NCBI RefSeq assembly: GCF_014075995.1
Contig: NZ_CP055153.1
Coordinates: 4,216,001-4,280,000, forward strand
From: Adhaeribacter radiodurans
GTDB taxonomy: Bacteria; Bacteroidota; Bacteroidia; Cytophagales; Hymenobacteraceae
Direction of reading: 5' to 3'
Length of the DNA stretch: 64,000 nucleotides
The notes beneath the pieces were generated by a model, which saw nothing but the letters and a program-made list of their open reading frames with translations, was not told the origin of the DNA and searched no databases. The position numbers were made by a program, and so were the translations under genes. This document shows positions 25,669 through 34,773 of the stretch, piece by piece (within the stretch, counting starts at the first letter, position 1; each line of letters begins with the position of its first letter).

Positions 25669-28600
25669 ATGAATCTACCTTTAATCAAATCCATTTATGC
25701 TCTTCTGAACCGGAGCTATTTTTTCCGGTGGCCAATTCTAATGCGTTCTGTTTATAAAACAGCCTCCTGGTCATTTTCTATTTTGGTACTATTCTCTGCT
25801 TTTATTTCCGTTGCTCAGGCGCAGGAATCTCTGGTAGGCTTCACTTCCAATGGTGGCCCGGAAGGAAAAGGAACTTTATTTTCTGTTAAAACCAATGGCA
25901 CTGGCTATTCCGTTTTAAAAGGCTTTGCGGACTGGGGTAAACAGCCCGAAGGAAATTTAGTAAAAGGCGATGATGGCAACTTTTACGGGCTTACTTCCGC
26001 TGGAGGCACCTTTAATGGTTACGGTACAGTATTTAAAGTTACCTCATCTGGCGACATTACGGTATTACACCAATTTAATTATACTACAGATGGCGGCTAT
26101 CCGCATGGTAGTTTGGTAAAAGGAGCCGATGGAAATTTTTATGGCCTTACTAGCGCTGGAGGCTCAAACACCTATGGTACTATTTTTAAAATTACTCCTT
26201 CAGGCACCTTTACCGTAATCAAAAACTTTGAATACAGCACCGGGGCTAAACCGAATGGGCACTTAACTGTAGGAAAAGACGGCAACTTTTACGGCATGAC
26301 ATATAATGGGGGCACTAACGGCACAGGCGTAATTTTTAAACTTACACCCGGCGGTACTTATTCCGTTTTGCATCATTTCAACAAACCTACGGATGGTGGA
26401 AATTCATACGGCAGTTTAACCCAAGGTAAAGACGGCAACTTTTATGGCATGACGTATTCGGGAGGTACTTTTAACTACGGTACTATTTTTAGAATTAGTT
26501 CAACCGGTACTTTTAAAGTAGTCCACCATTTACAAACCCTGGATGGAACTTACCCTGATCGCAACAACTTAGTGTCTGCTTCTGATGGAAATCTTTACGG
26601 AATGATTCGCACCGGTGGAAATAATGGTACTGGTACTATTTTTAAATTAACTACCGCTGGCGCATTCAATGTAATCAGACATTTAGATTACCGCAATGAT
26701 GGCGGTCGCCCGACCAGCAGTCTGGTTCAAGGTGCCGATGGAGCACTATATGGAACTACCTCGCAGGGCGGTACTAATGGCTACGGTACTATCTTTAAAA
26801 TTACCACTAAAGGCACATTAACGGTTTTGCACCATTTAGAAGTTAAAACAGACGGCGGTACTCCCATGGGTGCTTTGTACCGCAACAGCGACGGTAACTT
26901 CTACGGTCTAAACTCCGATGGTGGAAAAGCCTTTTACGGTACAATCTTTAAAATAACTCCTTCGGGCACTTACACTGTGCTTAATACCTTTAACGGTGCT
27001 TCTCAGGGCAATTCGCCTAGTGGCAGCATTATTCTGGCTAAAGATGGCGCTTATTACGGCACTACTAATAATGGCGGCGCTAATCAACATGGTACTATCT
27101 TTAAAATTTGCGGTGGTGTTACTACTGTTCTTCGTTCTTTTAACAAAAACACCGATGGCGGTTTTCCTTACGATGGTTTAGTTCAAGGTACTGATGGCAG
27201 CTTCTACGGTTTAACCTCGGAAGGTGGAAATTATAATAGTGGTACCATATACAGAATTACGGCTGGCGGCTCTTTTAAAGTATTATATCATTTCAACAGC
27301 TCTGTAGAGGGTAGCGGTCCGGCAGGTAGTTTAATTCAGGGCAAAGATGGTAGCTTTTACGGTACTGCAAAATATGGCGGACCAAACAGAGGCGGTACTA
27401 TTTTTAAAATAACGGCTGCTGGGGCCTTTAAAGTTTTATGGAGCTTAACCTCGTCTTCGGATGGAAGTGCGCCGGATGGTAATTTAGTGCAAGGAGCCGA
27501 TGGTAACTTATACGGCATCGCTTCTAGCGGAGGCACTAACAATAATGGTACTATTTTTAAGATTTCTCCAACGGGTACCAACTTTAAAGTTATGAAACAC
27601 TTTAATTCATTACCTGACGGAAATTATCCTTTAGGAAGTTTGGCATTAGGGAAAGATGGTAATTTCTATGGCACAACCAGTTCTGGAGGCAGCACTTCTT
27701 ACGATGGTGTTATTTTCCGGATCACTCCGGCAGGTGATTACAAAGTCTTAAAACGTTTATCTGGCCCTACCGAAGGTGAAGCTCCTAAAGGCAATCTGGT
27801 ACAGGCTAGCGATGGCAATTTTTATGGTATGACCAGCGCAGGTGGCAAGAACAATGCTGGTACCTTGTTCCGGATTACACCTTCGGGCTCTTACACGGTT
27901 TTACGGCATTTTAATTTAACAACCGATGGAGGGGAGCCTTCAGGAAGTTTAATTGTTCAGAAACCTAATCCACTGGTGGCTAACGCCCAAAGCACTACTA
28001 CCGCAGAAGACAAAGCAAAAGCTATTGTTTTAACTGGCTCTGGTGGGTCGCCCCTTACTTATAGCATCCGCTCTAACCCTAAAAACGGTACTTTAAGCGG
28101 AACCGGCGCTAATCGCACGTATACTCCTAAACCTAATTTTACCGGTAAAGATACATTTACTTTTACCGTGAGTGTAGGTTGCCAGGTTTCAGCCCCTGCT
28201 ACAGTTACTATTACAGTAAGTCCGGTAAACGATGCGCCGGTACTAGCTAGTATTGGCAAGAAAACAGTAGTAAAAGGATCTACCTTAAGCTTTACGGCCA
28301 CTGCTACCGACCCGGATGCTGGTCAAACTAAAACCTTTTCTTTAGTAGGCGCTCCTTCGGGTGCTACGATCAACGCTACTTCCGGTGCTTTCAGCTGGAA
28401 ACCATCTATTGCAGGTAGCTACAACTTTACCGTGAAGGTAACTGATAATGGTTCGCCCGCTCTCTCCGACCAGGAAGCCGTTTCGGTTACGGTTCTTAAC
28501 TCTACTAGCAGCACCGTTCGCCTGAATACCGGCGGCGAAGCTGCTACTTCTTCTTTGGGCAGCTTTAGTGCCGATAACTACTTTAGCGGAGCCACCAGCA

Positions 28601-29232
28601 TTTCGGCTACCACTTCCCCGATTGCGAACACTACCGATGATATTTTGTATCAGAACAACCGCCGGGCTACCGACGTGGGTGGCAGCTTTACTTACAACAT
28701 TCCAGTGAGCAATGGCAGCTATACCGTAAAACTGCACTTTGCCGAAACTTTTTACACTGCCGCTGGCCAGCGTAAATTTAATGTAAGTGCCGAAGGAGCG
28801 AGTTGGTTAAGCAATTACGACATTGTTGCTGCTGCCGGAGGAACGAAAGTAGCGGTAGTTGCTACTAAAAACATTAAAGTGGCCGATGGTAGTTTAACCT
28901 TACTCTTTTCTTCGGTGGTAGATAAAGCTTGTGTAGCCGCTATTGAAGTGCTGCCCGCCAGCGCTGCAGAAAGCAGTGAAGCCAATACCAACCTGATTAC
29001 GAGCCTTTATCCAAACCCGGCCGAAGATTTCCTTATGGTTACGCTACAGACCACCGGAGAGAGAGTGCAGGCAAAAATTACCAACGACCAAGGCACGGTG
29101 GTAAAAACAATTGATCAACTGGTAGATACGAACAAGCTACAAGTAGAAGTAGCGCCGTTAAAGGCGGGCTTGTATCAGTTGCACGTTCAAACTCCTACCG
29201 GCGAACAAATCTACCGATTTGTTAAAAAATAG
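25669..29232 (+). CDS. T9SS-secreted GloVer-repeat protein with Ig-like and malectin domains
   Basis: 1187 residues; a start at 25741 (MRSVYKTASW) would give a shorter and more typical signal peptide ending AQAQ. Residues about 53-765 are 14 tandem units of about 50 residues with the pattern DGNFYG(L/M)TS.GG...YGTIFKITPSG...VLHHF, the GloVer (Gloeo_Verruco) repeat seen in choice-of-anchor proteins. A cadherin/Ig-like stretch (VSPVNDAPVLASIG, SDQEAVSVTV) follows, then a malectin domain (VRLNTGGEAATSS ... LHFAETFY), then a T9SS sorting domain (SLYPNPAEDFLMVTL). It is predicted to be secreted and surface-anchored with carbohydrate-binding potential. A strong terminator follows. Confidence 0.9.
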   Translation: MNLPLIKSIYALLNRSYFFRWPILMRSVYKTASWSFSILVLFSAFISVAQAQESLVGFTSNGGPEGKGTLFSVKTNGTGYSVLKGFADWGKQPEGNLVKGDDGNFYGLTSAGGTFNGYGTVFKVTSSGDITVLHQFNYTTDGGYPHGSLVKGADGNFYGLTSAGGSNTYGTIFKITPSGTFTVIKNFEYSTGAKPNGHLTVGKDGNFYGMTYNGGTNGTGVIFKLTPGGTYSVLHHFNKPTDGGNSYGSLTQGKDGNFYGMTYSGGTFNYGTIFRISSTGTFKVVHHLQTLDGTYPDRNNLVSASDGNLYGMIRTGGNNGTGTIFKLTTAGAFNVIRHLDYRNDGGRPTSSLVQGADGALYGTTSQGGTNGYGTIFKITTKGTLTVLHHLEVKTDGGTPMGALYRNSDGNFYGLNSDGGKAFYGTIFKITPSGTYTVLNTFNGASQGNSPSGSIILAKDGAYYGTTNNGGANQHGTIFKICGGVTTVLRSFNKNTDGGFPYDGLVQGTDGSFYGLTSEGGNYNSGTIYRITAGGSFKVLYHFNSSVEGSGPAGSLIQGKDGSFYGTAKYGGPNRGGTIFKITAAGAFKVLWSLTSSSDGSAPDGNLVQGADGNLYGIASSGGTNNNGTIFKISPTGTNFKVMKHFNSLPDGNYPLGSLALGKDGNFYGTTSSGGSTSYDGVIFRITPAGDYKVLKRLSGPTEGEAPKGNLVQASDGNFYGMTSAGGKNNAGTLFRITPSGSYTVLRHFNLTTDGGEPSGSLIVQKPNPLVANAQSTTTAEDKAKAIVLTGSGGSPLTYSIRSNPKNGTLSGTGANRTYTPKPNFTGKDTFTFTVSVGCQVSAPATVTITVSPVNDAPVLASIGKKTVVKGSTLSFTATATDPDAGQTKTFSLVGAPSGATINATSGAFSWKPSIAGSYNFTVKVTDNGSPALSDQEAVSVTVLNSTSSTVRLNTGGEAATSSLGSFSADNYFSGATSISATTSPIANTTDDILYQNNRRATDVGGSFTYNIPVSNGSYTVKLHFAETFYTAAGQRKFNVSAEGASWLSNYDIVAAAGGTKVAVVATKNIKVADGSLTLLFSSVVDKACVAAIEVLPASAAESSEANTNLITSLYPNPAEDFLMVTLQTTGERVQAKITNDQGTVVKTIDQLVDTNKLQVEVAPLKAGLYQLHVQTPTGEQIYRFVKK

Positions 29233-29257
29233 TTTTTCTAATTGCTTATTTCTAATA

Positions 29258-29300
29258 AAACAAAAAGGAACACCTTATAGATAGGTGTTCCTTTTTGTTT
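29258..29300. terminator. Strong bidirectional terminator
   Basis: A perfect 18-bp stem with a 7-nt loop (core GGAACACCT / AGGTGTTCC flanked by A5 and T5) is T-rich on both sides. It separates the GloVer gene from the convergent response regulator gene. Confidence 0.93.
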
Positions 29301-29389
29301 GCTTTAAATTTTCTATTATAATTTTAATTCTCAACAGCCTAGCTTCTGCTTTTGTAAAAGCAGCCTTAAGAATTAGGACACAGAATAAC

Positions 29390-29815
29390 TTATAAATTAG
29401 TAAAATTTTCAGTGAGCAGGTGCTTTACTTTTTCTACGGTTAAGGGTTTTAAGATATAAGGAGCTGCGTATTCATTAGCTCGAACCGTATCTTGCGGGTG
29501 AGAAGAAGTAGATAACATTGCGATAACGGTATTCTGCTTCACATTATCAGCTAAATCATGATAATTTTGTAAAAATTCAAATCCATCCAGTATAGGCATA
29601 TTTACGTCCAGGAAGATTAACTCTGGCTTAAAATAATTTGGGTCAGCCGGATTAAAGTCGCCTTTCTCTATTTTCTGAAGATATTCTAAAGCATTTTGGC
29701 CATTGGTAAATACCCGAATATTTTCGGTGACTTCCATCCGGTTTAGTAGACGATGGTTCAAGAAATTACTGGTTTCATTATCATCAATTAACAAAATACC
29801 TTTTAGTTTACGCAT
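29390..29815 (-). CDS. Stand-alone response regulator (receiver domain only)
   Basis: 141 residues forming one receiver domain: acidic pocket IDDNE (about 10-14), phospho-acceptor Asp in LIFLDVNMP (about residue 70), Thr/Ser in AMLSTSS and Lys in YILKPLT. There is no output domain, so it acts like CheY/Rcp-type proteins through protein contacts. No histidine kinase is adjacent; the partner is elsewhere. Monocistronic, ending at the shared terminator. Confidence 0.92.
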   Translation of the reverse strand: MRKLKGILLIDDNETSNFLNHRLLNRMEVTENIRVFTNGQNALEYLQKIEKGDFNPADPNYFKPELIFLDVNMPILDGFEFLQNYHDLADNVKQNTVIAMLSTSSHPQDTVRANEYAAPYILKPLTVEKVKHLLTENFTNL

Positions 29816-30266
29816 AATTAAAAATCTCTTATTTTAGAGATGCAAACCCGGAAAGTGGAGCCTTCACCAGTTTACTATCTACTTCTATTTTACATAATTA
29901 AATTCCAGATTGCATTTTACAATCAACAATTCTACTCCACTTCTGTCCACATTAGCGCGTAAGCGTTTAAACAAAAAGAATATTTTTTCTCGTATTTAAT
30001 TATAGCAATGCCTTACCGTTGTCAGACATGCTATAATACTAAAATTTTAGTTAACCCTTTACCGTAATAAATGGTGTTTGCTAGGGTCTCAGGCATTTAA
30101 TTATAGCACCTACCAGGTTGTATAAATTACTTTTTAAGTTCTTACGGAAAACCAAACTGTAAGTGTTCTTTAACTTAAAGATAATTTTACCTTAGCCAAA
30201 ATAGAACAAGTACTTACTTTAAAATCAGGTAATACGTACAGGTTCTATTAATTATTGAAAAGTTAA

Positions 30267-30356
30267 AAACATAAAGGTGGAAATTTAGTAGAAGTAGATG
30301 AATTTAAAAAATTACTGGTTGGCGACGAAGTCGTGATTAGCAACCAATACAAGTAA
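30267..30356 (+). pseudogene. Possible relic of an efflux (HlyD/MacA-type) periplasmic adaptor C-terminus
   Basis: The frame encodes GGNLVEVDEFKKLLVGDEVV followed by ISNQYK and a stop. The block L-x-VGDEVVIS resembles the conserved GLKxGDEVIIS ending of RND/ABC efflux adaptors. A TAA at 30264-30266 precedes it in frame, so nothing upstream could be translated. The match is short; it could be chance. Confidence 0.3.
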
Positions 30357-30558
30357 TTGTTTGACTTTAAAAAGTAAATCTTACCTCTACCTTTAGAAGA
30401 AGTAAAGAAATATTGCTGGTATTTATTCCACTTCATTCCACGGATTAGCCTTTATTAATCCCCGGAAAATTTTCAAAGATCAGTAGCAACAACTTCTTGC
30501 GGCCAATGACTTGGCTGGCCTGAGTTAATTAAAAAAACCTGTATCTGATTTTTATAGC

Positions 30559-30590
30559 AAACCCGGTAGGTTGTAATACCTACCGGGTTT
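30559..30590. terminator. Palindrome AAACCCGGTAGG, probable terminator
   Basis: A perfect 12-bp stem (AAACCCGGTAGG / CCTACCGGGTTT) with an 8-nt loop lies 120 nt downstream of the acyl-CoA dehydrogenase stop (minus strand). T-runs are short on both sides. A related but imperfect palindrome occurs at 43986-44016, so it may belong to a repeated palindrome family. Confidence 0.6.
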
Positions 30591-30710
30591 TAGCCATAGT
30601 CATATTGCAGTTCATTTAAGTGATGGGCTTATAATACCTGTAGATTACCTCCTGTTAGATCGAATAAAACAAGAAGAGTACCTAACGATTGTCTAAAGTC
30701 TTTCCCCTTT

Positions 30711-32213
30711 TTAGTCGGTCAAATTTAACCAGGAACTATTTTCGGCAAAATCAGTAATTACTTTAATTGAATTATCTGAGTTAAACCCGGAAACTAACCC
30801 GGCTATTTCTTGTCTGACCGAAATGATACAATTATCGATTAAATCTTTTTGAAAACCTTTTTCCGCCAGTTTTAGTACGTAGCCCACGGCAACAACTCGG
30901 CCCAGGATTTTACCCAGGTCTACCATTTTACGTTGCGGCATAGTTTCAGGGAGCATAAAACTGAGTTCCTCTTTAAAAGGCTCACATGCCTCCGCCGTAA
31001 GTTTAAAATCTTTTAAAAAAGTAAAAACCTGTCTTTGTTTTTCCTTTTTCATCATCCGGGTAATCATCTCGGCTATCTGGGCGTAAAGCATTTCGTTAGA
31101 GCCTTCAAAAATCTGAAAAGGCCGGCTATCTACGATTCCCCGCCCGCCAACATTTTTTATCCGGTAACCATTCGCTCCTGACAGCTGAACTAAAATCTGG
31201 GCTGATTCCTGCATTAAGTCGGTTACTACCGCTTTCATACTGTTGGCTTCCAAGCCCTCGGCCGCTAAATTATGGTCAATGCCGCTTATTTCACTACTGC
31301 GGGCGCACATAGCCGAACAAATAGTAAAAGCTGCTTGAATCCGGGTTATTTGAAACTGCACCTGGTCCAGGGCTAATAAGTTAGCCGCTCCCACCATCCG
31401 GTTTTGGCAATGGTTAATGGCTTCATCCATCATGCGTTGAATAAAGCCCATGCCCATGCCCGGAAACTGCATCCGGCTGCGATGCAGGATATCCAGCATC
31501 ATTTTAATACCGGTGCTCTCGGGTTGTAATTTAAAGCGGGCCGGAACTTCTAAATCTAAATAATTCAGGCCGTAGGGGATCATGTAAAGCCCTAAATTAT
31601 CATAATACTCTTCTACTACTACCCGTTGTTTCTCCTGCGCTACATCACAAATAAAAAAATCAATATCCCGGCTGAGTTCTCCCCCGCCACTTTCTTTGCG
31701 GCAAGCAATTAACCAATAATTAGCCATTCCGGTGAGGCCCTGCCAATGCTTAAGGCCCTTAATTTTATATCCATCCTCGTAGGGAATATTCACCGTTTTC
31801 ATATTTAAGGCATCACTGCCGTAGTTAGGTTCGGTAATCATGAGGCCACCCATATTCTGAGCTTTCAGAAAACGATCAAAGATTTCTTTTTTCACCTTTT
31901 CATCGGCGTATTTAGAAACCGGTTCTAAGAAAAGGGCTATATTAATTCCGAATATGAGGGAAAGAGGAAGTGACTCGTAAGATGCGGCAGCTAGAATTCC
32001 TAAACATTCTTTTACATTACTTCCCCGGCCACCGTACTGTTGGGGAATGGCTACGGATAAGGGTAGCTGAGCCATGATTTCGCTCATAACTGCGGGCGGC
32101 AAACCTCTCTCCAGGCTCAATTGGTTAATATCTTCTTTGGTATGGAACAAATGTTTTAGAGTTTGCTCAAAGTTTTTTAGGAAAGCAGGAAACGGGGAAT
32201 TTACTAATTGCAT
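30711..32213 (-). CDS. Acyl-CoA dehydrogenase family protein
   Basis: 500 residues, rather longer than the usual 380-400. The ACAD fold is shown by MITEPNYGSDALNMKT (about 136-151, FAD/substrate-binding segment), the HWQGLTGMANYWLIACR block, MGMGFIQRMMDEAINHCQNR and the C-terminal RPFQIFEGSNEMLYAQIAEM (about 371-390). The Glu in FEGSNEML takes the place of the family's catalytic-base region. It should oxidise an acyl-CoA thioester in the cytoplasm with electron-transfer flavoprotein; chain-length preference is unknown. The C-terminal extension of about 100 residues resembles the long ACADs of Bacteroidota. Monocistronic as far as can be seen. Confidence 0.88.
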   Translation of the reverse strand: MQLVNSPFPAFLKNFEQTLKHLFHTKEDINQLSLERGLPPAVMSEIMAQLPLSVAIPQQYGGRGSNVKECLGILAAASYESLPLSLIFGINIALFLEPVSKYADEKVKKEIFDRFLKAQNMGGLMITEPNYGSDALNMKTVNIPYEDGYKIKGLKHWQGLTGMANYWLIACRKESGGGELSRDIDFFICDVAQEKQRVVVEEYYDNLGLYMIPYGLNYLDLEVPARFKLQPESTGIKMMLDILHRSRMQFPGMGMGFIQRMMDEAINHCQNRMVGAANLLALDQVQFQITRIQAAFTICSAMCARSSEISGIDHNLAAEGLEANSMKAVVTDLMQESAQILVQLSGANGYRIKNVGGRGIVDSRPFQIFEGSNEMLYAQIAEMITRMMKKEKQRQVFTFLKDFKLTAEACEPFKEELSFMLPETMPQRKMVDLGKILGRVVAVGYVLKLAEKGFQKDLIDNCIISVRQEIAGLVSGFNSDNSIKVITDFAENSSWLNLTD

Positions 32214-32804
32214 GTTTTTAGGTCCAGAATCTATTTTTAGTAAAACAGGAATAAAGATTTAACTTAAAAGTTTTGAATGGGTGCTATTCAAATGCTTTTG
32301 TCGAACCTACTATTAACCTACTAGTAAGTAACAGTTGGAGCACAAGGCGTATTTAGTCGGTAACCAACTAGAACCAGGTGATAAAAACTGATAATTATAC
32401 GCAACCAAACGAACGAAGATACTAGCTATTTTAATAAGGATATAGATAAAGTAGACCAGAATTAAAAATATACTCAGTTTAAAAGATCAGCCCACACCCC
32501 GATTGCCGAACCAAATTACTTTATAGCCTTTTTGAGCCAGTATCCGGCAAAGTTTAACGGGCCAGGTGGTGAGCTAGGCTCCGGTTCTTATCTTAATAAG
32601 GTTACTTCTCTTTTCTTATTTCCGAAACTATTATCCGCAATAGAAATAGTATAGACCTGACCAGTGGCGGTTTGCTAGCATTGTGCAAACAGCTGTAGTA
32701 AATGCAACAGAAGAGCCCGATGAATGCTAGTTTTATGCCGCTAATATTCCCTCTATACCTGCTAAAACTTAACCTATAACAGCTTGTTACTTGTATCTCT
32801 TTAA
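32214..32804. other. 591-nt spacer with decayed gene fragments
   Basis: No intact ORF. An alpha/beta-hydrolase relic lies at 32475-32588 on the minus strand, and a short Ig-like fragment (reading QTATGQVYTISIADNSFGNK) at 32588-32674 on the same strand. The rest shows nothing recognisable. Confidence 0.5.
32475..32588 (-). pseudogene. Relic of an alpha/beta hydrolase
   Basis: Read on the minus strand, one frame gives GA-stop-LTTWPVKLCRILAQKGYK, then VIWFGNRGVG-stop-SFKL. This follows the conserved N-terminal block of a common alpha/beta-hydrolase family, GLGAQLxxWPxxLCxxLAxxGYxVIxFDNRDVGLSxKL. Two internal stops (TAG and TGA) and loss of the rest show it is inactive. Boundaries are approximate. 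Confidence 0.6.
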
Positions 32805-33428
32805 TTATTGCTTCAGTTCGTCGAGAATTGCCTCCAGATGAGTAATAGGCTGTTTAAATCTTTTATTGTTTTCTGCTACAATGGCAGCGAGGCAAGAGCC
32901 TAATGAGAGAAGAAAACAAATAATTGCCCCAACGGGATGAGCCATAACTCCACCCGGCAGATAAATTCGGAAGAAAATCCAGATGAGGATAGCAGAGCTG
33001 AGCGGGATGAGAAAAAGTTCATACGCTTTTTTGAATTTGTAAAAGCTTGAAAGGAGAGAATGTTGTTGGGTAACATATTCATAAATGGTAAGGTCCGCCG
33101 TGTGTCTTTCGCCCATTTTAAGTAAGGCTATCTGTTTAAACTTTCTGAGGAGCATAACGGTAAAGGGAACATAGAGCAGCGCACAGAAAGCGGCTACCCC
33201 AAGTATAGCCGTATCGGACCAGTATTTAATAGCTACGTTTGTTAGCATTGCATACACAATAATTTGTAAGGTGAGTGACGCCCAAAAATATTTCATACTG
33301 ATATTCTGTTGTTTGTGAGTTCTAGCTACTAGTATTTTTTGTAATGAAGCTTGGTCATAAGCTCCGGCTGCCGTAAACGCCGTGTTGCTATTGGCCCACT
33401 TATCTTTTAGTTCTTTCATGTCTGACAT
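32805..33428 (-). CDS. Membrane protein encoded with an ECF sigma factor (putative anti-sigma or accessory)
   Basis: 207 residues. A soluble N-terminus of about 45 residues (KELKDKWANSNTAF) is followed by two hydrophobic segments (about 46-65 and 72-92), a linker, two more (about 136-155 and 165-185), and a basic tail. No named anti-sigma domain (zinc finger or FecR) is visible. Its start overlaps the sigma factor gene end by 29 nt (20 nt if MKELKD is used), meaning translational coupling. By analogy with sigma/anti-sigma operons it may hold the sigma factor at the membrane; this is inference from context only. Confidence 0.75.
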   Translation of the reverse strand: MSDMKELKDKWANSNTAFTAAGAYDQASLQKILVARTHKQQNISMKYFWASLTLQIIVYAMLTNVAIKYWSDTAILGVAAFCALLYVPFTVMLLRKFKQIALLKMGERHTADLTIYEYVTQQHSLLSSFYKFKKAYELFLIPLSSAILIWIFFRIYLPGGVMAHPVGAIICFLLSLGSCLAAIVAENNKRFKQPITHLEAILDELKQ

Positions 33429-33930
33429 TTTCTGTTTTGTTTAAATGGTTAAGTTGTTTTTCCAGTTCTATTTTTATTCTAACCAAGCGTACACTTACAT
33501 TAGAAACAGTTAACCCTGTAATCTGAGCCATTTCTTCGTAACTTAAATCTTCCAGGTACAGGAGAATCAAGGCTTTATTCACATCCGTTAATTTCCCAAT
33601 TGCCAGGTAAAGAATATCCAGGTTATCATCCGGTTGGGTATGGCTTTGGTCTGGTATCTGCAGGTGCTTGCCCGTAAGGGACTTTTCTTTGTCTTTCGTA
33701 TTTTTTCTCAGGTAAGTAATGGCGGTGTTAAGACAAACCCGGTACATCCAGGTAGAAAATCGGGCATGATGCTGAAAAGCAGGGTAGGAACGCCAAAGCT
33801 GATACATCATTTCCTGCAATAAATCTTCTCGCTCATCCAAAGCCGGGATATACATCCGGCATACTTTATGGGCAATGCCAATGTGTTGGTTAATCTCTTC
33901 AATGAATTGCGCATCTAATTGCATGGTCAT
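33400..33930 (-). CDS. ECF-type RNA polymerase sigma factor
   Basis: 176 residues with region 2 (about 13-75: DEREDLLQEMMYQLWRSYPA, STWMYRVCLNTAITYLRKN) and region 4 (about 118-168: VNKALILLYLEDLSYEEMAQ, GLTVSNVSVRLVRIKIELEK) joined by a charged linker. Size and layout fit extracytoplasmic-function sigma factors. It overlaps the downstream membrane-protein gene. The susC gene lies divergently about 840 nt away, and ECF factors often control such genes in Bacteroidota, but there is no direct evidence of that link here. Confidence 0.92.
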   Translation of the reverse strand: MTMQLDAQFIEEINQHIGIAHKVCRMYIPALDEREDLLQEMMYQLWRSYPAFQHHARFSTWMYRVCLNTAITYLRKNTKDKEKSLTGKHLQIPDQSHTQPDDNLDILYLAIGKLTDVNKALILLYLEDLSYEEMAQITGLTVSNVSVRLVRIKIELEKQLNHLNKTENVRHERTKR

Positions 33931-34773
33931 TGCTTAAATTTTACTGTTGATTTACTCTATAAGTCGAGGAGGGCTTTAAAAAACTACATGTTAGTATAAT
34001 TTTTTTATCTGCTATGCTAAGGGATGTCGCGCTTACCCTGCGGCAAGCTACAAATGTATTAGTGGAATAATGAGGTGTTATTGTTCGTTGATACGTTTTT
34101 GGTCCAAAGCAAACCCAATAACCAACTTATACCTAAAAAGATGGGAATAGCTCCGGAACCTGGTTCTTTTCCTCATACTTCCCGGTTTTTTAGTAAGTTG
34201 GTTAATTCCGGAACTTGCCGCCCTGGTTGTACCTGGATTTAAAATTTATATTGGCGTTAACCTTACAAAAATTTACTAAATCCGCTCGTTCATCCACTTC
34301 AAAGGAGAAGTCATTGCTTCTAATCAAAACCAAGTTTTTTACCTTTAAACTTGTTTTAATTTTGGAATTTTAAAAGATAGAGTTGTTTCTGGAAGGCAGA
34401 AATCCATTACATACCTTAATACAAATCTTAAAGTTAATTTTTACCTCTTATTTACTTCTCTCAGATTATTTAACCAATCTACTTTCACCACTATTCAGGT
34501 GGTGGATATCCTATTTTCAATTCAACTCTAACTTCTAGGCGGCATAAAGGTTTAAAAAATGATTAATATATTAAAGTATTGATTGTAATTCATACAATTA
34601 CCAACCCCTTATTGGTTAATAATTTCTAAATTTCACATCTCCTGTAGTATTCTTTAAACATCAATTTTAATTTAGGTAATAGTTATTGTATTAGTTACAA
34701 TATATTAAAAGTATATATTGTACTCCTACGCCTTTATATTACTAAACCTTTTTTCAACAAATTTTACCACTTT
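33931..34773. other. Long intergenic region between sigma factor and susC
   Basis: 843 nt, strongly AT-rich towards susC. A 33-codon ORF at 34141-34242 has no recognisable similarity and is not called. The only clear structure is the inverted repeat at 34696-34722. Confidence 0.5.
34696..34722 (+). promoter_or_regulatory. Perfect inverted repeat upstream of susC
   Basis: TACAATATAT (34696-34705), a 7-nt spacer and ATATATTGTA (34713-34722) form a perfect 10-bp dyad 52 nt before the susC start. It could be an operator for a dimeric regulator or a 5' untranslated hairpin. AT-only dyads can arise by chance in such sequence. Confidence 0.5.

Larger units (their letters stand above)
29816..30710. 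other. 895-nt spacer with coding relics
   Basis: No intact gene is seen. A short frame at 30264-30356 looks like the decayed C-terminus of an efflux adaptor (listed separately). At 30448-30534 a second frame reads AFINPRKIFKDQ, a stop, then QQLLAANDLAGLS, which has protein-like composition but no recognisable family. A strong palindrome sits at 30559-30590. The region appears to be a graveyard of eroded genes. Confidence 0.5.

Noticed and set aside
25948-27960. Periodic repeats every about 150 bp that could suggest a CRISPR or satellite array
   Set aside because: They are coding: 14 GloVer protein repeats in one open frame with divergent nucleotide sequence.
28342-28737. 131-codon minus-strand ORF opposite the malectin domain
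   Set aside because: Shadow of the real plus-strand coding sequence; Ser/Arg-rich out-of-frame composition.
34141-34242. 33-codon ORF in the spacer upstream of susC
   Set aside because: Starts with ATG but has no clear promoter or ribosome-binding site and no similarity I can recognise.
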